Assembly: GCA_013815465.1 (NCBI GenBank)
Contig: JACDGE010000002.1
Location: forward strand, 1-64,000
DNA from: Alphaproteobacteria bacterium
GTDB lineage: Bacteria; Pseudomonadota; Alphaproteobacteria; UBA9655
Reading direction: 5' to 3'
DNA length: 64,000 nucleotides
Shown: in pieces, positions 48,607 to 58,878 of the stretch
How the letters are laid out: every line of letters begins with the position of its first letter
How positions within the stretch are numbered: the first letter of the stretch is position 1
Program-made: the position numbers and the translations under genes
Notes under the pieces: generated by a model
Told to the model about the DNA's origin: nothing
What the model saw: only the letters and a program-made list of their open reading frames with translations
Database searches by the model: none

Positions 48607-51111
48607 CTATCTCAATACCGCTTCCTGCACACTGATAACGGCCTCCCCCCCATCCTCCTCATTCAGGATCTCTTTCACCCGAGTAGCCAGGTCAATCAGC
48701 GTAAAAGGCTTGGGGAGGAACTGAATCTGAGAATCGTCCTTGATTCGACTGTAAAACGTATCTTCCGCATAGCCTGAAATGAAAAGGACTTTTTGGTTCT
48801 CTCTCAATTGATTCATTTTATTCACAAAAGTAGGTCCATCCATGTTGGGCATAATCACATCAGAAATCACGAGATCGATTTTTTCCGGATGAGACTCCAT
48901 GTACTTAAGGGCTTCCTCTCCATTAATGGCTTCAATGACTGTGTGGCCCTTGCTCCGGAGGGCCCGAGCGCTAAACAATCGTACCGCATCTTCATCTTCA
49001 ACGAGCAGAATTGTACTTGAGCCAGTTAAATCTTGAAGCTGAGGCTTTTCTTGCGTAATGAGTGTCGCTTTGAGAATTTCTTCAGGGGTACAATGGGGAA
49101 GATAAATGCTAAAAGTTGTTCCTTCTCCCAAGGTTGAGACGGCATAAATAAATCCTCCCGCTTGTTTGAGAATGCCATAAACCGTTGAAAGGCCGAGGCC
49201 TGTGCCTTCTCCAACCTCTTTTGTCGAAAAGAAAGGATCAAAGATACGGTCGAGAATTTCTGGCGTCATTCCTTCGCCCGTATCCGTAATTTCCATTAGA
49301 ACATACTCCCCAACAGGGATTGTAAGATGGCCATGACGTTTGGGTTTTTTGAGCTCACAATTCTGGGTCGTGAGTGTAATGATTCCTCCTCTGGCCATAG
49401 CATCACGGGCATTGACCAGGACATTCATGACGACTTGATCAAAGTGCCCTTTGTCAATGAAGATGAGGCCTAGATCACGTGTATACTTGATTTTGAGATC
49501 AAAGTTTGCGCCCAAAAGGCGACGGAGGAAAGCAGAGAGTTCCGTGAGGGATTCTGCCACATTTAAAACAATAGGCTCTAAGGTTTGCTTGCGAGAAAAG
49601 GCCAAGAGTTGACGCACCAGATTTGTTGCACGTGTTGCATTTTGTTTGATCTGCATCACATCCGTAAAAGATTGATCGCCCGGCGTTTGCCGCATCAGCA
49701 TAAGGTCACAAAATCCCGTCATAACCGTCAAAATATTATTAAAGTCATGAGCGATACCGCCAGCCAATTGGCCAACAGCTTGCATTTTTTGGGACTGAAC
49801 CAGCTGACTTTCAAATCGTTTTTTCTCTGTGATATCATGGAATTGAATAAAAAGACCCATTTGATTTTTAACGGGGATAGGAATAATATAGGCAGAAAGG
49901 ATCGATTCCTTTGCATCATTGAGGTATATTTCCAAAGGCTCGCCATTATATTTACCATCCAAATAGAGGCTGAACGTATTTTTTATCTCTTCCTTTTGAG
50001 CCTCTACAATACAATCTAAAAATAGGGCTCCTTGAATAGGCGTGTCATCCGTCCAGAAGCTTTCTTGAAATAAAAGGTTGGAGTCTTGAATTTTTCCATT
50101 CTCATCCAAGAAAATGATGGGGAAGGGAGACATATCAATGACTCTTCTCAAATCACTGTAATTCGCAAAGGGAATGTGGGCATTTGGGACAAAAAAGTTG
50201 ACAATTGAATGGGTTATTATTCCGTTGTCGGTCTGGAGGAGATCTTGTTCAATAAAAGCACTTTTTGTCCGTGAAGCAGAGGATATAAAATCACATTTTC
50301 CTTGAATTTCAGTGAGTTTTCTTGGTTTATGCGCCTTTGGCTTAGCCAGTAGTTTTGAAAGAGAGATTCCCTCAAGCTGTTCCGGAGAGTAACCCAGCCA
50401 GCTCGCAAATTTATCATTGCAAAACAGCAGAATACCCTCCTCGTTGAGAGAAAAGAGGCCTTCGCCGGAATGATTCAAAAACTGTTTAATAATTTTAAGC
50501 TGGGTGAGGTATTTAGAATTTTCATCCCTTTCCTGGGTGACATTGGTACACTGCCAAAGAGCTTTTTTGCCTAAAAAGGGGGTGGTCTGGATGCGCCACA
50601 TTTCCTCTCGATGGAGACCCTGAAAAAAAAGAGTTTCCACGCCTGGGATTTGCTGTTCAAAATTATTTATCAGTCGATCAAGAGCAGCGCGACATTCCGT
50701 ATTAGTGAGAATTTTTTTTAAAAAAGGAATGCTTTCAGCCCACCAACAATCTTCTCTAGCGCTTTTATTTCCATAACAAAATTGAAAATCACGGGTTAAA
50801 ACCAAAAGAGGTGTCTGTACCGCTTCATACCCCTTTGATTCTACGTATTGTCTTTGGGTGTTGGATTTTAATTTCTGAAGATGAATGAGCAATAAGAGCC
50901 CCATTGATCCCGCGCTCCCCATCATTATGAGCGTAAGCATAAAAAATTCCGGCTGGGTGGTGAGAAGCATCATGCCTGCCCCTAGGAGAAGAATGAGTCC
51001 TACATTGCCTAGGCAAAGCGCCCAGATAAGCCCCATCCCTTGAAATGAAGATGAAATGGTAAAAAAGGTTTTTAATGGAGGGTGTAGCTCTTCCTGTAAC
51101 ATTTTTTTCAC
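48607..51111 (-). CDS. cckA: CckA-like hybrid sensor histidine kinase
   Basis: PAS domains; [28 protein letters not shown]; HATPase; C-terminal receiver [18 protein letters not shown]. Confidence 0.88.
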   Translation of the reverse strand: MKKMLQEELHPPLKTFFTISSSFQGMGLIWALCLGNVGLILLLGAGMMLLTTQPEFFMLTLIMMGSAGSMGLLLLIHLQKLKSNTQRQYVESKGYEAVQTPLLVLTRDFQFCYGNKSAREDCWWAESIPFLKKILTNTECRAALDRLINNFEQQIPGVETLFFQGLHREEMWRIQTTPFLGKKALWQCTNVTQERDENSKYLTQLKIIKQFLNHSGEGLFSLNEEGILLFCNDKFASWLGYSPEQLEGISLSKLLAKPKAHKPRKLTEIQGKCDFISSASRTKSAFIEQDLLQTDNGIITHSIVNFFVPNAHIPFANYSDLRRVIDMSPFPIIFLDENGKIQDSNLLFQESFWTDDTPIQGALFLDCIVEAQKEEIKNTFSLYLDGKYNGEPLEIYLNDAKESILSAYIIPIPVKNQMGLFIQFHDITEKKRFESQLVQSQKMQAVGQLAGGIAHDFNNILTVMTGFCDLMLMRQTPGDQSFTDVMQIKQNATRATNLVRQLLAFSRKQTLEPIVLNVAESLTELSAFLRRLLGANFDLKIKYTRDLGLIFIDKGHFDQVVMNVLVNARDAMARGGIITLTTQNCELKKPKRHGHLTIPVGEYVLMEITDTGEGMTPEILDRIFDPFFSTKEVGEGTGLGLSTVYGILKQAGGFIYAVSTLGEGTTFSIYLPHCTPEEILKATLITQEKPQLQDLTGSSTILLVEDEDAVRLFSARALRSKGHTVIEAINGEEALKYMESHPEKIDLVISDVIMPNMDGPTFVNKMNQLRENQKVLFISGYAEDTFYSRIKDDSQIQFLPKPFTLIDLATRVKEILNEEDGGEAVISVQEAVLR

Positions 51112-51184
51112 GTTTATTAGGATATAAAAAGAATTGTCTAAGAATTAAGAGGAAATGTCAATTTTATTTTGAGGTTTTCCAAGG

Positions 51185-51226
51185 TCGTCATTACAACCCC
51201 AGCGAAGGCAGGGGTTGTAATGACGA
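51185..51226. repeat. Perfect 16-bp stem palindrome with 10-nt loop
   Basis: tcgtcattacaacccc agcgaaggca ggggttgtaatgacga. Confidence 0.9.
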
Positions 51227-51245
51227 GATGGAGCGAACAAGATTA

Positions 51246-51461
51246 CTACATAATCCTTTTATAAGCTTTCATGAGTTGCTCAAATTCTTGCCGGACTTGA
51301 AAGGCCATGATGTCGATTTGATTAATCTCATAGGATAGGCGGTGGTATCGATAGGCCAGTCTCCCTAATTCTTCAATCGTACGACCTAACTTTTCAACTC
51401 GTGTATTTAGGGCCTTCAAAGAAGCGCACGGTTGGTTTATGGTTTGGTCAGACATGATCAA
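51246..51461 (-). CDS. Small coiled-coil-like protein
   Basis: SLKALNTRVEKLGRTIEELGRLAYRYHRLSYEINQIDIMAFQVRQEFEQLM; aggaggatt RBS upstream. Confidence 0.55.
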   Translation of the reverse strand: MIMSDQTINQPCASLKALNTRVEKLGRTIEELGRLAYRYHRLSYEINQIDIMAFQVRQEFEQLMKAYKRIM

Positions 51462-51751
51462 TCCTCCTGTTTAGGGTTATTATGTTTAGTGAGCGAACAG
51501 GGGCTCTAGCCCTGTTCGCCACGTTGATCATTTTATCACAATCAAATTCCAAATCAACTAAAAATTTAAAAAAATTGTAGCTATATGTTTATTTTAATTC
51601 ATTTAATTAAAGTAAAAAAAATTAAAAAATTTCCCTAAGCCGCTTTTCTTATGGTAAATTTTTGAGACCCTGAAATGATCCCGGATCAAGCCCGGGACTA
51701 AGGGTGCATGACAATACGGCGTGGTGTACCTTCTTTGAAGGCAACGGGGTA

Positions 51752-52882
51752 TCAGCCTCTCTGGCTGTGTTCTGCTAAACTGCCGTGTTGTTCCATCGTA
51801 CCTGCCATCGTGTGGGCAATCAGGCGCAGCTCATCTTTAAGCTTCTTTAAAAATTCCTCCCGTCCGTCTTTTTGATGTTGGAGAGAGTGGTTCAGCAAGC
51901 GATCAATATTTTGAAGGCATTTGAGGGTTTCTGCATCAAGGGTGGAAGGAGCGGCCGAAAGGTGAGTGTGCAATTGAATTTGACCTTCCGCGAGTTTAAT
52001 CATCAGATTTTGTTGGGTTTTATTTTGCTCCGCCATGAGAGAAAGCGAATGAAGCAATTTATCTAAGACCAGGCTTTTTTGTTTCTCATTTTTTTCTGAT
52101 TTTTCAGCTGCTTGTATCAATTTATCTACAGATTCAATGTTATGTGTTAAAAGCCCTTTAAGAAACCCCAGGGGGGCGGGTGAGAGAGCTGTGCTTGCCT
52201 TGTTTTCATGGGAACAGGCCGTAAGATAGCCATCTGTTTCATTCAAAAACCGATTATAGGCCTGGCCCACCTGCAGCTCCAAAGCACCAATCAAAAGGGA
52301 TCCTCCCAACCCAAAAAGAGAAGAACTGAAGGCCGTCCCCATTCCCGCGAGAGGGCTTTGGAGATTTTCCTTTAAAAGGGTAAAGAAATGAGCTGAATCT
52401 CCTCCATCCGATGGCATATTTTGGATCAGTTTTGCAATGGAGGCGATGGTTTGGGAAAGCCCCCAAAACGTTCCGAGTAACCCCAAAAACACTAAAAGCC
52501 CTATAAGGTAACGGGGAAAAACGCGCTCACTTTCCAATCGGTCTGCCAGGGAATCTCCGAGTTTTTTTGCAAGAGTGGGATCCAACTCCACATTCTTTTT
52601 CTGAAAAAAGGCAATAAGAGGTTCTAGTAAAACCGCTCGTTGAAGAAATGACAAGTGCCATTGACCTTGCTTTAAATTTTCAAGCACCTCTGCGTCTCTT
52701 TTTAAGCGATAAAGTTGGTAAAAGGCAAAAAGAATGCCAGAAAGCGTTAAGCCAATAATAAGAGAATTCAGCCCCAAGTTGCTCAAAAAAATGGTTTGCA
52801 AAGAAGGGAAAAAGTAAATACATGTGCCGATGAGAACGAGGATGCTAAGACCCATTCGCAGGAAATAGGGTTGAAGTTTCAT
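51752..52882 (-). CDS. MotA/TolQ/ExbB-like membrane protein with helical C-terminal tail
   Basis: FLGLLGTFWGLSQTIASI and SPLAGMGTAFSSSLFGLGGSLLIGALELQVGQAYNRF; helical tail. Confidence 0.75.
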   Translation of the reverse strand: MKLQPYFLRMGLSILVLIGTCIYFFPSLQTIFLSNLGLNSLIIGLTLSGILFAFYQLYRLKRDAEVLENLKQGQWHLSFLQRAVLLEPLIAFFQKKNVELDPTLAKKLGDSLADRLESERVFPRYLIGLLVFLGLLGTFWGLSQTIASIAKLIQNMPSDGGDSAHFFTLLKENLQSPLAGMGTAFSSSLFGLGGSLLIGALELQVGQAYNRFLNETDGYLTACSHENKASTALSPAPLGFLKGLLTHNIESVDKLIQAAEKSEKNEKQKSLVLDKLLHSLSLMAEQNKTQQNLMIKLAEGQIQLHTHLSAAPSTLDAETLKCLQNIDRLLNHSLQHQKDGREEFLKKLKDELRLIAHTMAGTMEQHGSLAEHSQRG

Positions 52883-52928
52883 CGCGTAATCCTTTCATAA
52901 GTTATACCTCGCATTTTACATCTTAATT

Positions 52929-54524
52929 TTAAAACTGCAAGGGTCTGGGATCTTCCGTATAGGTATTATAGATTCTCCCATCTGCTTCCGCAATGTAGGG
53001 CTCGTCTACAATCTGAGCTGTCAGGAAAATAACAAGTTCTGTGAGTTTTTGATCGTCCTCTTTACCCTTTGCAAACTCCCCAAAAAAGGGAATATCGTCC
53101 AGGACAGGGATTGCAGCAGTTGCAGAGGCCATACGGTCTTCCATCAGTCCCCCCATTACCACAACTTGCCCTGATTTTATTTTTAAGACCGAATCAAGCT
53201 CCCGCACTTGAACAACAGGAACGGTTGATTTCACTTTTTGATGAGACTTAATAGCTACAGCTGGATCTTCCACCTCCTTTTGTACACGGGAAATCGTTGG
53301 ACGCAACGTCATGGTGATCTCTCCTGTTTGAAGGTTGATCGAAGGCTGAACAATCATGACCAGACCAATCGGGACAGTGAGGGGATCGCTGGAAATATTC
53401 TCGACGTCTGGTTTGCCATCAGCTTGGAAATAGCGATCAAATTCAAGGTGAAAAAAGACTTCGTTGGTCGCAACCTTTAGCATGGCGGGCTGGTTATTCA
53501 TAACCGTGAGGCGGGGGTTAGAAAGGGTCCTAACGGTGCCAAATTTCTTGACTAAATTTAACACAGAGGAAAATTGCTCATTCTTCATTGAAAAGGAAAT
53601 GATATCTCTCGTTGGGAAAGGTCCTAGAGGAGCGGCCAGCTGAACAGCATCGCCTAATTGCTGCCAATTAATGCCACTCTTAAATTCGTTAGCCAGCGTG
53701 ACCTCAACAATTTTTGCTTCAATAATAACCTGGGCGGAGACCGCTTCTTTTAGTTTTTTCAGATAGTGTGTGAGTTGCTCATGTTGTCGGGCTGTTCCCA
53801 AAGCCATGATAAGGCCAGCCTGCTTATGGAGTGTGTAAGGCTGAGGGCCCTTTGAAGCAGAGGCTAGCTCTGGATTTAAAATCATTTTAAGATTTTGTCC
53901 CCGCTCCGTCCAAAAATCCATGTGGGTCTGACCCAAAAGAACACTATCTGAACCATTTTCTGTTCCATTTTTATGATCAACGGGAGAAAAAACATTTGTA
54001 GATACGGAAATTCGATTGTCGCTTTTGCGGGTATGATTCAAAAATTGAATGTTATAAGTGGCCAGGTAGGGATCATCGGGCTCAATCAAAATACGATTGC
54101 CTTGAATTTGAAAGCGATGGTTTGTTAGAGCGCATATATCCTGGATCACATACATAAAAGGCGTATGATATGTGTTATAGGTGATGCCGAGTTTTTGAAA
54201 ATTGATTTGGGGACTTAAGGCTATCCCCACACCTGTTTGGTGTCCCAACTCTGTTAAAACAGTTTTAAGAGGGATGTTTTCAGATACGGAGAGGAAAACC
54301 TTTTTCCTCATTTCAGGGCTTAGAGAGGGGGCCTTTAAGGGTGGTTGCGCCCTGGGACAAAAAAGGGGAGGGGGCTTTTGAAGCAAAGGAGGGTTTTTCA
54401 GGTTTTCATAATCTTCTTTTTGAAGTTTCAGGCTGGGATCATGATAGTGCCGATGGTCAATAAGCTCACAGCCTGTTAGAAAAATGATAACGCCCAAAAG
54501 GACGTGCTCCCCCATTTTTATCAT
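52929..54524 (-). CDS. Secretin (PilN/MshL-like outer-membrane pore)
   Basis: Lipoprotein-like N-terminus (FLTGCELI); NQPAMLKVATNEVFF; VPVVQVRELDSVLKIKSGQVVVMGGLMEDR; VLDDIPFFGEFAKGKEDDQKLTELVIFLTAQIV. Confidence 0.88.
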   Translation of the reverse strand: MIKMGEHVLLGVIIFLTGCELIDHRHYHDPSLKLQKEDYENLKNPPLLQKPPPLFCPRAQPPLKAPSLSPEMRKKVFLSVSENIPLKTVLTELGHQTGVGIALSPQINFQKLGITYNTYHTPFMYVIQDICALTNHRFQIQGNRILIEPDDPYLATYNIQFLNHTRKSDNRISVSTNVFSPVDHKNGTENGSDSVLLGQTHMDFWTERGQNLKMILNPELASASKGPQPYTLHKQAGLIMALGTARQHEQLTHYLKKLKEAVSAQVIIEAKIVEVTLANEFKSGINWQQLGDAVQLAAPLGPFPTRDIISFSMKNEQFSSVLNLVKKFGTVRTLSNPRLTVMNNQPAMLKVATNEVFFHLEFDRYFQADGKPDVENISSDPLTVPIGLVMIVQPSINLQTGEITMTLRPTISRVQKEVEDPAVAIKSHQKVKSTVPVVQVRELDSVLKIKSGQVVVMGGLMEDRMASATAAIPVLDDIPFFGEFAKGKEDDQKLTELVIFLTAQIVDEPYIAEADGRIYNTYTEDPRPLQF

Positions 54525-54639
54525 ATTTAATTCTCTTTTCTTGTTTTAAGCAGTGTAAAACAACTGCAGTAAAAATTTCAATAGAAATTTTAGGACGAAA
54601 AGGTTTGCTTGAGGAATAAGGTCTTATAAAGAAGAATTT

Positions 54640-57600
54640 TTAATGATTCTTTTTGAGCTCATGAGCCATGAACATATACATGGCAGGAACAACAAAGAGG
54701 GTAAAAAGTGTTCCTATGGAAACTCCTGTAACTATCACAAGACCAATACTAAAACGGCTTACAGCTCCTGCACCTGTAGCCATGATTAAGGGAAGCACGC
54801 CTAAAACCATAGCAAAGGTTGTCATTAAAATAGGCCTCAAGCGAAGGGCTGACGCCATTTCAATGGCATCCCTTTTATTTTTCCCTTCTACCTGAAGATC
54901 ATTGGCAAATTGCACGATAAGGATACCATGCTTGCTAATCAAACCAATCAATGTCACAAGGCCGACTTGGGTATAAATATTGATTGTTGCGCCCCCCACC
55001 TCAAGATTTATAAAAATCATCGCCCCGCAAATAGACATAGGAACACTAACCAGAACGATAAGCGGGTCACGAAAGCTTTCAAAAAGGGCCGCGAGTGCCA
55101 GAAAAATGATGATAATGGCAAAGAAGAAAGTGACCAGAAGAGAGCTTCCTTCTTTCTCGTACTGCCTTGATTCACCCGCATAATCTATGGAAAATCCCTG
55201 GGGAAGGTTATCACTTGCAATTTTTTTCAAAGTTTCTAGGGCGCGTCCTATTGTAATGCCAGGTTTGGGGACAGCAGAAATCGTTGCCGAATTCAGTTGT
55301 TGAAAGTGATTGATGGACTGGGGGACCACCGTTGCCCGCGTGCGTGCGACTGTAGAAAGGGGTATGGCCGTTCCATCTTTTGTCGTTAAATAATAATTGA
55401 GAACCTGATCATAATTAATACGATCATTGCGCTCTATTTGCGGGATCACTTTGTAGGATCTCTCGTAAAAATTGAAAAAATTAATATACCCTTCACTTAA
55501 AGCAGATTGGAGAACATTTCCGATATCTTGCATGTTAAAACCCATTAGGGCCGCTTTGTCACGATCAAGCTCGATCGTTGTTTGGGCTTTATCAATTTTA
55601 AGGTCCGAATCTAGATAGGCAAAAACACCGCTCTCTTCAGCCTTTTCCATCATTATTTTAGAAACTTCAGCCAAGCGATCAAAAGATTCTGTCGTTCCCA
55701 CGACAAATTGGACAGCGACTCCTCCGCTGGAACCGGGAAGAGAAGGTAGTTGATAAGCAGCAATTTTCCCGCCCGTAATCTGATCAAGCTGTGCCTGAAC
55801 TTGTGGTTGTAACTGGCTCGCCGTTTGCTTTCTTTCATCCCAAGGCTTAAGAATCATTCCAAGCGTACCTCTGTTAAGAGCGGGGGACCCCTCCACTTGG
55901 TAAACTTGAGCTGTTTCTGGAAATTGGCGCAAGCCTTCATATACTTGATTGGCATAGAGTTGAACTTGACCTAAGTTTGCGTTGGCTGCGCCCGTTATGT
56001 CCACAATAACAAATCCTTTGTCTTCTTGAGGAGCGAGTTCAGCCGTAGAATTCACATAAAGAAAATAAATACTAGCAATTATTATAATTGAAAAAATCCC
56101 CGTAACAGGAAGAATATTGAGGGATCGATGTAAAATTCTTTCGTATCCTTTTTCTAACTTTCCAAAATAGCGATCAATAAAAGCACTAAATTTATTTTGG
56201 CTATGTCCTCTCAGAAGTTTTGAGCACATCATAGGCGATAAAGTCAGAGCAATGACAGCGGAGACAGCAACTGTTGCTGCAAGAGTAAAGGCAAATTCTG
56301 TAAAGAGAACGCCTGTGAGCCCTCCCATAAATCCGATAGGCAAATATACAGCAATCAGGACCACAGAAATAGCAATAATGGGGCTGGCCAGTTCCTGAGC
56401 CCCTAAAATGGAGGCTTCTAGCGGTTCCATCCCATTTTCTATATGGCGATAAATATTTTCTACAACAATAATCGCATCATCTACGACCAAACCAATCGAA
56501 AGAACGAGAGCTAAAAGGGTCAACAAATTAATGGAATATCCTAAAATAAACATGACAAAGAAGGCCCCGACAAGGGAAAGAGGAATAGCAACCAAAGGAA
56601 TGATGACCGTCCGCAAAGATCCCAGGAACACAAAAATAACCACAACGACAATGGCGACTGCCTCAAGCAAGGAACGAATCACCTCATGAATGGAAGAATC
56701 AATATATTTTGTCGCGTCATAAACAATTTTTGCTGTTAATCCCTCTGGCAGCTGGCTCTGAATGGAGGGGAATACTTTTTTTATATTCTCAATGACGGTG
56801 AGAATGTTGGCTGCAGGGATGACTTTAATGCCAATGAAAACGGCTTCCTGTCCATCAAGCTTTACATTTACATCATAGGTTTCTGCACCTAAAGAGACGG
56901 TTGCCACATCTTTTAAATATATGATGGCCTCATTTTTTGATTTTATAATTAAATTGCGAAATGTCTCAATAGACTCTAACCCTGTATCTGCGGTCAGATT
57001 CACCGTCACCATCGCATCATCTGTTCGGCCCACAGCGGTTATAAAGTTATTCTGGGTAATAGCAACGGCAACATCATTTGGAGTGACCCCAAAAGCAGAC
57101 ATTTTAACCGGATCAAGCCAAATCCGCATGGCCAATTGGCCGCCTCCAAGGATATCCGCAGATTGTACATCAGGGACAGCCTGAAGTTTTGGCCTAACAA
57201 CACGGGTCAAGTAATCTGTAATTTTATTGCTGGATAGGTCTTTACTATAAAAGCCCATGTACATGGAAGCAATAGGGTCCCCCACAGTAACTGTAATAAC
57301 AGGTCTTTGTGCACTTGGCGGGAGAAGATTTACAACAGAATTAACCTTTGTCGTGATATCCGTTAAAGCAATATTTGGATCATAATTGAGGCGAAGATTC
57401 GCCGTGATTGTGCTCACACCTTGAGTGCTTGAGGAGATTAAATAATCAATCCCGCCGGCCTGTGCAATGACTTCTTCAAGAGTTTTTGTAATAAATCCAG
57501 CCACTAGGCTTGGATCCGCACCTGTATAGACCGTTGTTACAGTCACCACAGCATTTTGCGTAAAAGGGTATTCACGAATCGGCAGCATACCCAAAGACTT

Positions 57601-57678
57601 TAAACCCAAGACAAGAATCATCAAACTTACGACTGAAGCCAGTACGGGTTTGCGAATAAATAAGTCTGTAAATTTCAT
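54640..57678 (-). CDS. RND (HAE1/AcrB-type) efflux permease
   Basis: FIRKPVLASVVSLMILVLG; GLVVDDAIIVVENIYRHIE; GLISKHGILIVQFAN. Confidence 0.96.
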   Translation of the reverse strand: MKFTDLFIRKPVLASVVSLMILVLGLKSLGMLPIREYPFTQNAVVTVTTVYTGADPSLVAGFITKTLEEVIAQAGGIDYLISSSTQGVSTITANLRLNYDPNIALTDITTKVNSVVNLLPPSAQRPVITVTVGDPIASMYMGFYSKDLSSNKITDYLTRVVRPKLQAVPDVQSADILGGGQLAMRIWLDPVKMSAFGVTPNDVAVAITQNNFITAVGRTDDAMVTVNLTADTGLESIETFRNLIIKSKNEAIIYLKDVATVSLGAETYDVNVKLDGQEAVFIGIKVIPAANILTVIENIKKVFPSIQSQLPEGLTAKIVYDATKYIDSSIHEVIRSLLEAVAIVVVVIFVFLGSLRTVIIPLVAIPLSLVGAFFVMFILGYSINLLTLLALVLSIGLVVDDAIIVVENIYRHIENGMEPLEASILGAQELASPIIAISVVLIAVYLPIGFMGGLTGVLFTEFAFTLAATVAVSAVIALTLSPMMCSKLLRGHSQNKFSAFIDRYFGKLEKGYERILHRSLNILPVTGIFSIIIIASIYFLYVNSTAELAPQEDKGFVIVDITGAANANLGQVQLYANQVYEGLRQFPETAQVYQVEGSPALNRGTLGMILKPWDERKQTASQLQPQVQAQLDQITGGKIAAYQLPSLPGSSGGVAVQFVVGTTESFDRLAEVSKIMMEKAEESGVFAYLDSDLKIDKAQTTIELDRDKAALMGFNMQDIGNVLQSALSEGYINFFNFYERSYKVIPQIERNDRINYDQVLNYYLTTKDGTAIPLSTVARTRATVVPQSINHFQQLNSATISAVPKPGITIGRALETLKKIASDNLPQGFSIDYAGESRQYEKEGSSLLVTFFFAIIIIFLALAALFESFRDPLIVLVSVPMSICGAMIFINLEVGGATINIYTQVGLVTLIGLISKHGILIVQFANDLQVEGKNKRDAIEMASALRLRPILMTTFAMVLGVLPLIMATGAGAVSRFSIGLVIVTGVSIGTLFTLFVVPAMYMFMAHELKKNH

Positions 57679-57693
57679 TTAAATAAATGCTCT

Positions 57694-58878
57694 CTATTTA
57701 TTTTTATAATGAGGGTTAGGATTATTGGTAGGTATAACCTTATTGTTAATCAATACAAGACTTCCATTTTTAAGTTTTAGCTGACCAGAAGTGACAACCA
57801 AATCACCCTTTTCAAGGCCCTTTAAAATTTGCACTTGATCTCCACGGGTTTCGCCAAGAGTCACAAACTTCTGATGGGCAACGTAAATCTTTTGTTCTTC
57901 CTGAGTTTTGGCTTCCACAGACTTCCCTTGATGGTCTTTCTGGTGTTCTTTTAAGGTATAGACCGCATCGCCATAAGGGTTATAGGTTATAGCAGCTTGG
58001 GGTAAAGTAAGGTGTTCTTTGGGAGATCCGACCGTAATGTCAACCACTCCATACATCCCTGGTAGTAGCTTTTTGTCTGGATTTGTGAGGCTTGCTTCCA
58101 CAGTTACATTTCGTGTTGCAGGGTCAAGCCTAGGATTGATCGTTGTAATTTTTCCCGTAAAGTTTAGATCTCGGTAGGAGTCGGTTGTTAACGTAATTAA
58201 TTGTCCCGGTTTAATTTTAGTGAGCTCTTGCTGGGGCAAGTAAAAATCCACATAAATAGGATCAAGAGACTGGAGGGGTGCAATTTTATCTCCAGGATTT
58301 AGGAATTGTCCCACGCTTATATTAATAATTCCAAGTCGTCCTGAAAAGGGAGCCCGTATGGTTTTTTTGGCCACAATTGCGGCTTGTTGATCTGCTAAAG
58401 CCTTCTTGCTCTTTACATTTGCCGCATCCGTATCGAGGGTTGCCTTGCTGACTCCCTGGATGGCATATTGCTTTTTATCCCGCTCATAGATAACTTGTGC
58501 GAGTTCAGCATCTGCCTCTAAAGCATGAAGTTGAGCAGTTTCTGCGTTTGCATTAAGTTCAATTAAGACCTCACCCTCCTTAATGTCTTTGCCTGCATTT
58601 TGTTTAATTGTCTTTACCAGTCCGGTGATCTCAGTTGTTACATCAACCCCATTGATGGCTCGAATAGTTCCTGTCGCTGTAATCTTTGTTTGCCAAGACT
58701 CAGAAGGAACGGGCATGGCGGAAACCGCGACAGGTGGAATGCCACCTTCCGTCATCGATTTTTGCATCGCTGCAGATTGATAAGCCTTATAGAAAAAAAT
58801 CCCTCCAAAAAGGAGTGCCATAAGGGTCAGCATAATCATCATCGGTTTAAGAATTTTAGTCTTTTTATCATCTGTCAT
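57694..58878 (-). CDS. RND efflux periplasmic adaptor (membrane fusion protein)
   Basis: TITATGTIRAINGVDVTTEITG; APFSGRLGIINISVGQFLNPGD. Confidence 0.95.
   Translation of the reverse strand: MTDDKKTKILKPMMIMLTLMALLFGGIFFYKAYQSAAMQKSMTEGGIPPVAVSAMPVPSESWQTKITATGTIRAINGVDVTTEITGLVKTIKQNAGKDIKEGEVLIELNANAETAQLHALEADAELAQVIYERDKKQYAIQGVSKATLDTDAANVKSKKALADQQAAIVAKKTIRAPFSGRLGIINISVGQFLNPGDKIAPLQSLDPIYVDFYLPQQELTKIKPGQLITLTTDSYRDLNFTGKITTINPRLDPATRNVTVEASLTNPDKKLLPGMYGVVDITVGSPKEHLTLPQAAITYNPYGDAVYTLKEHQKDHQGKSVEAKTQEEQKIYVAHQKFVTLGETRGDQVQILKGLEKGDLVVTSGQLKLKNGSLVLINNKVIPTNNPNPHYKNK

Noticed and set aside
51752-52882. MotA-like gene considered as ZorA of a Zorya defence system
   Set aside because: No ZorB (MotB-like), ZorC/D/E or helicase/nuclease genes nearby; neighbours are a secretin and cckA.
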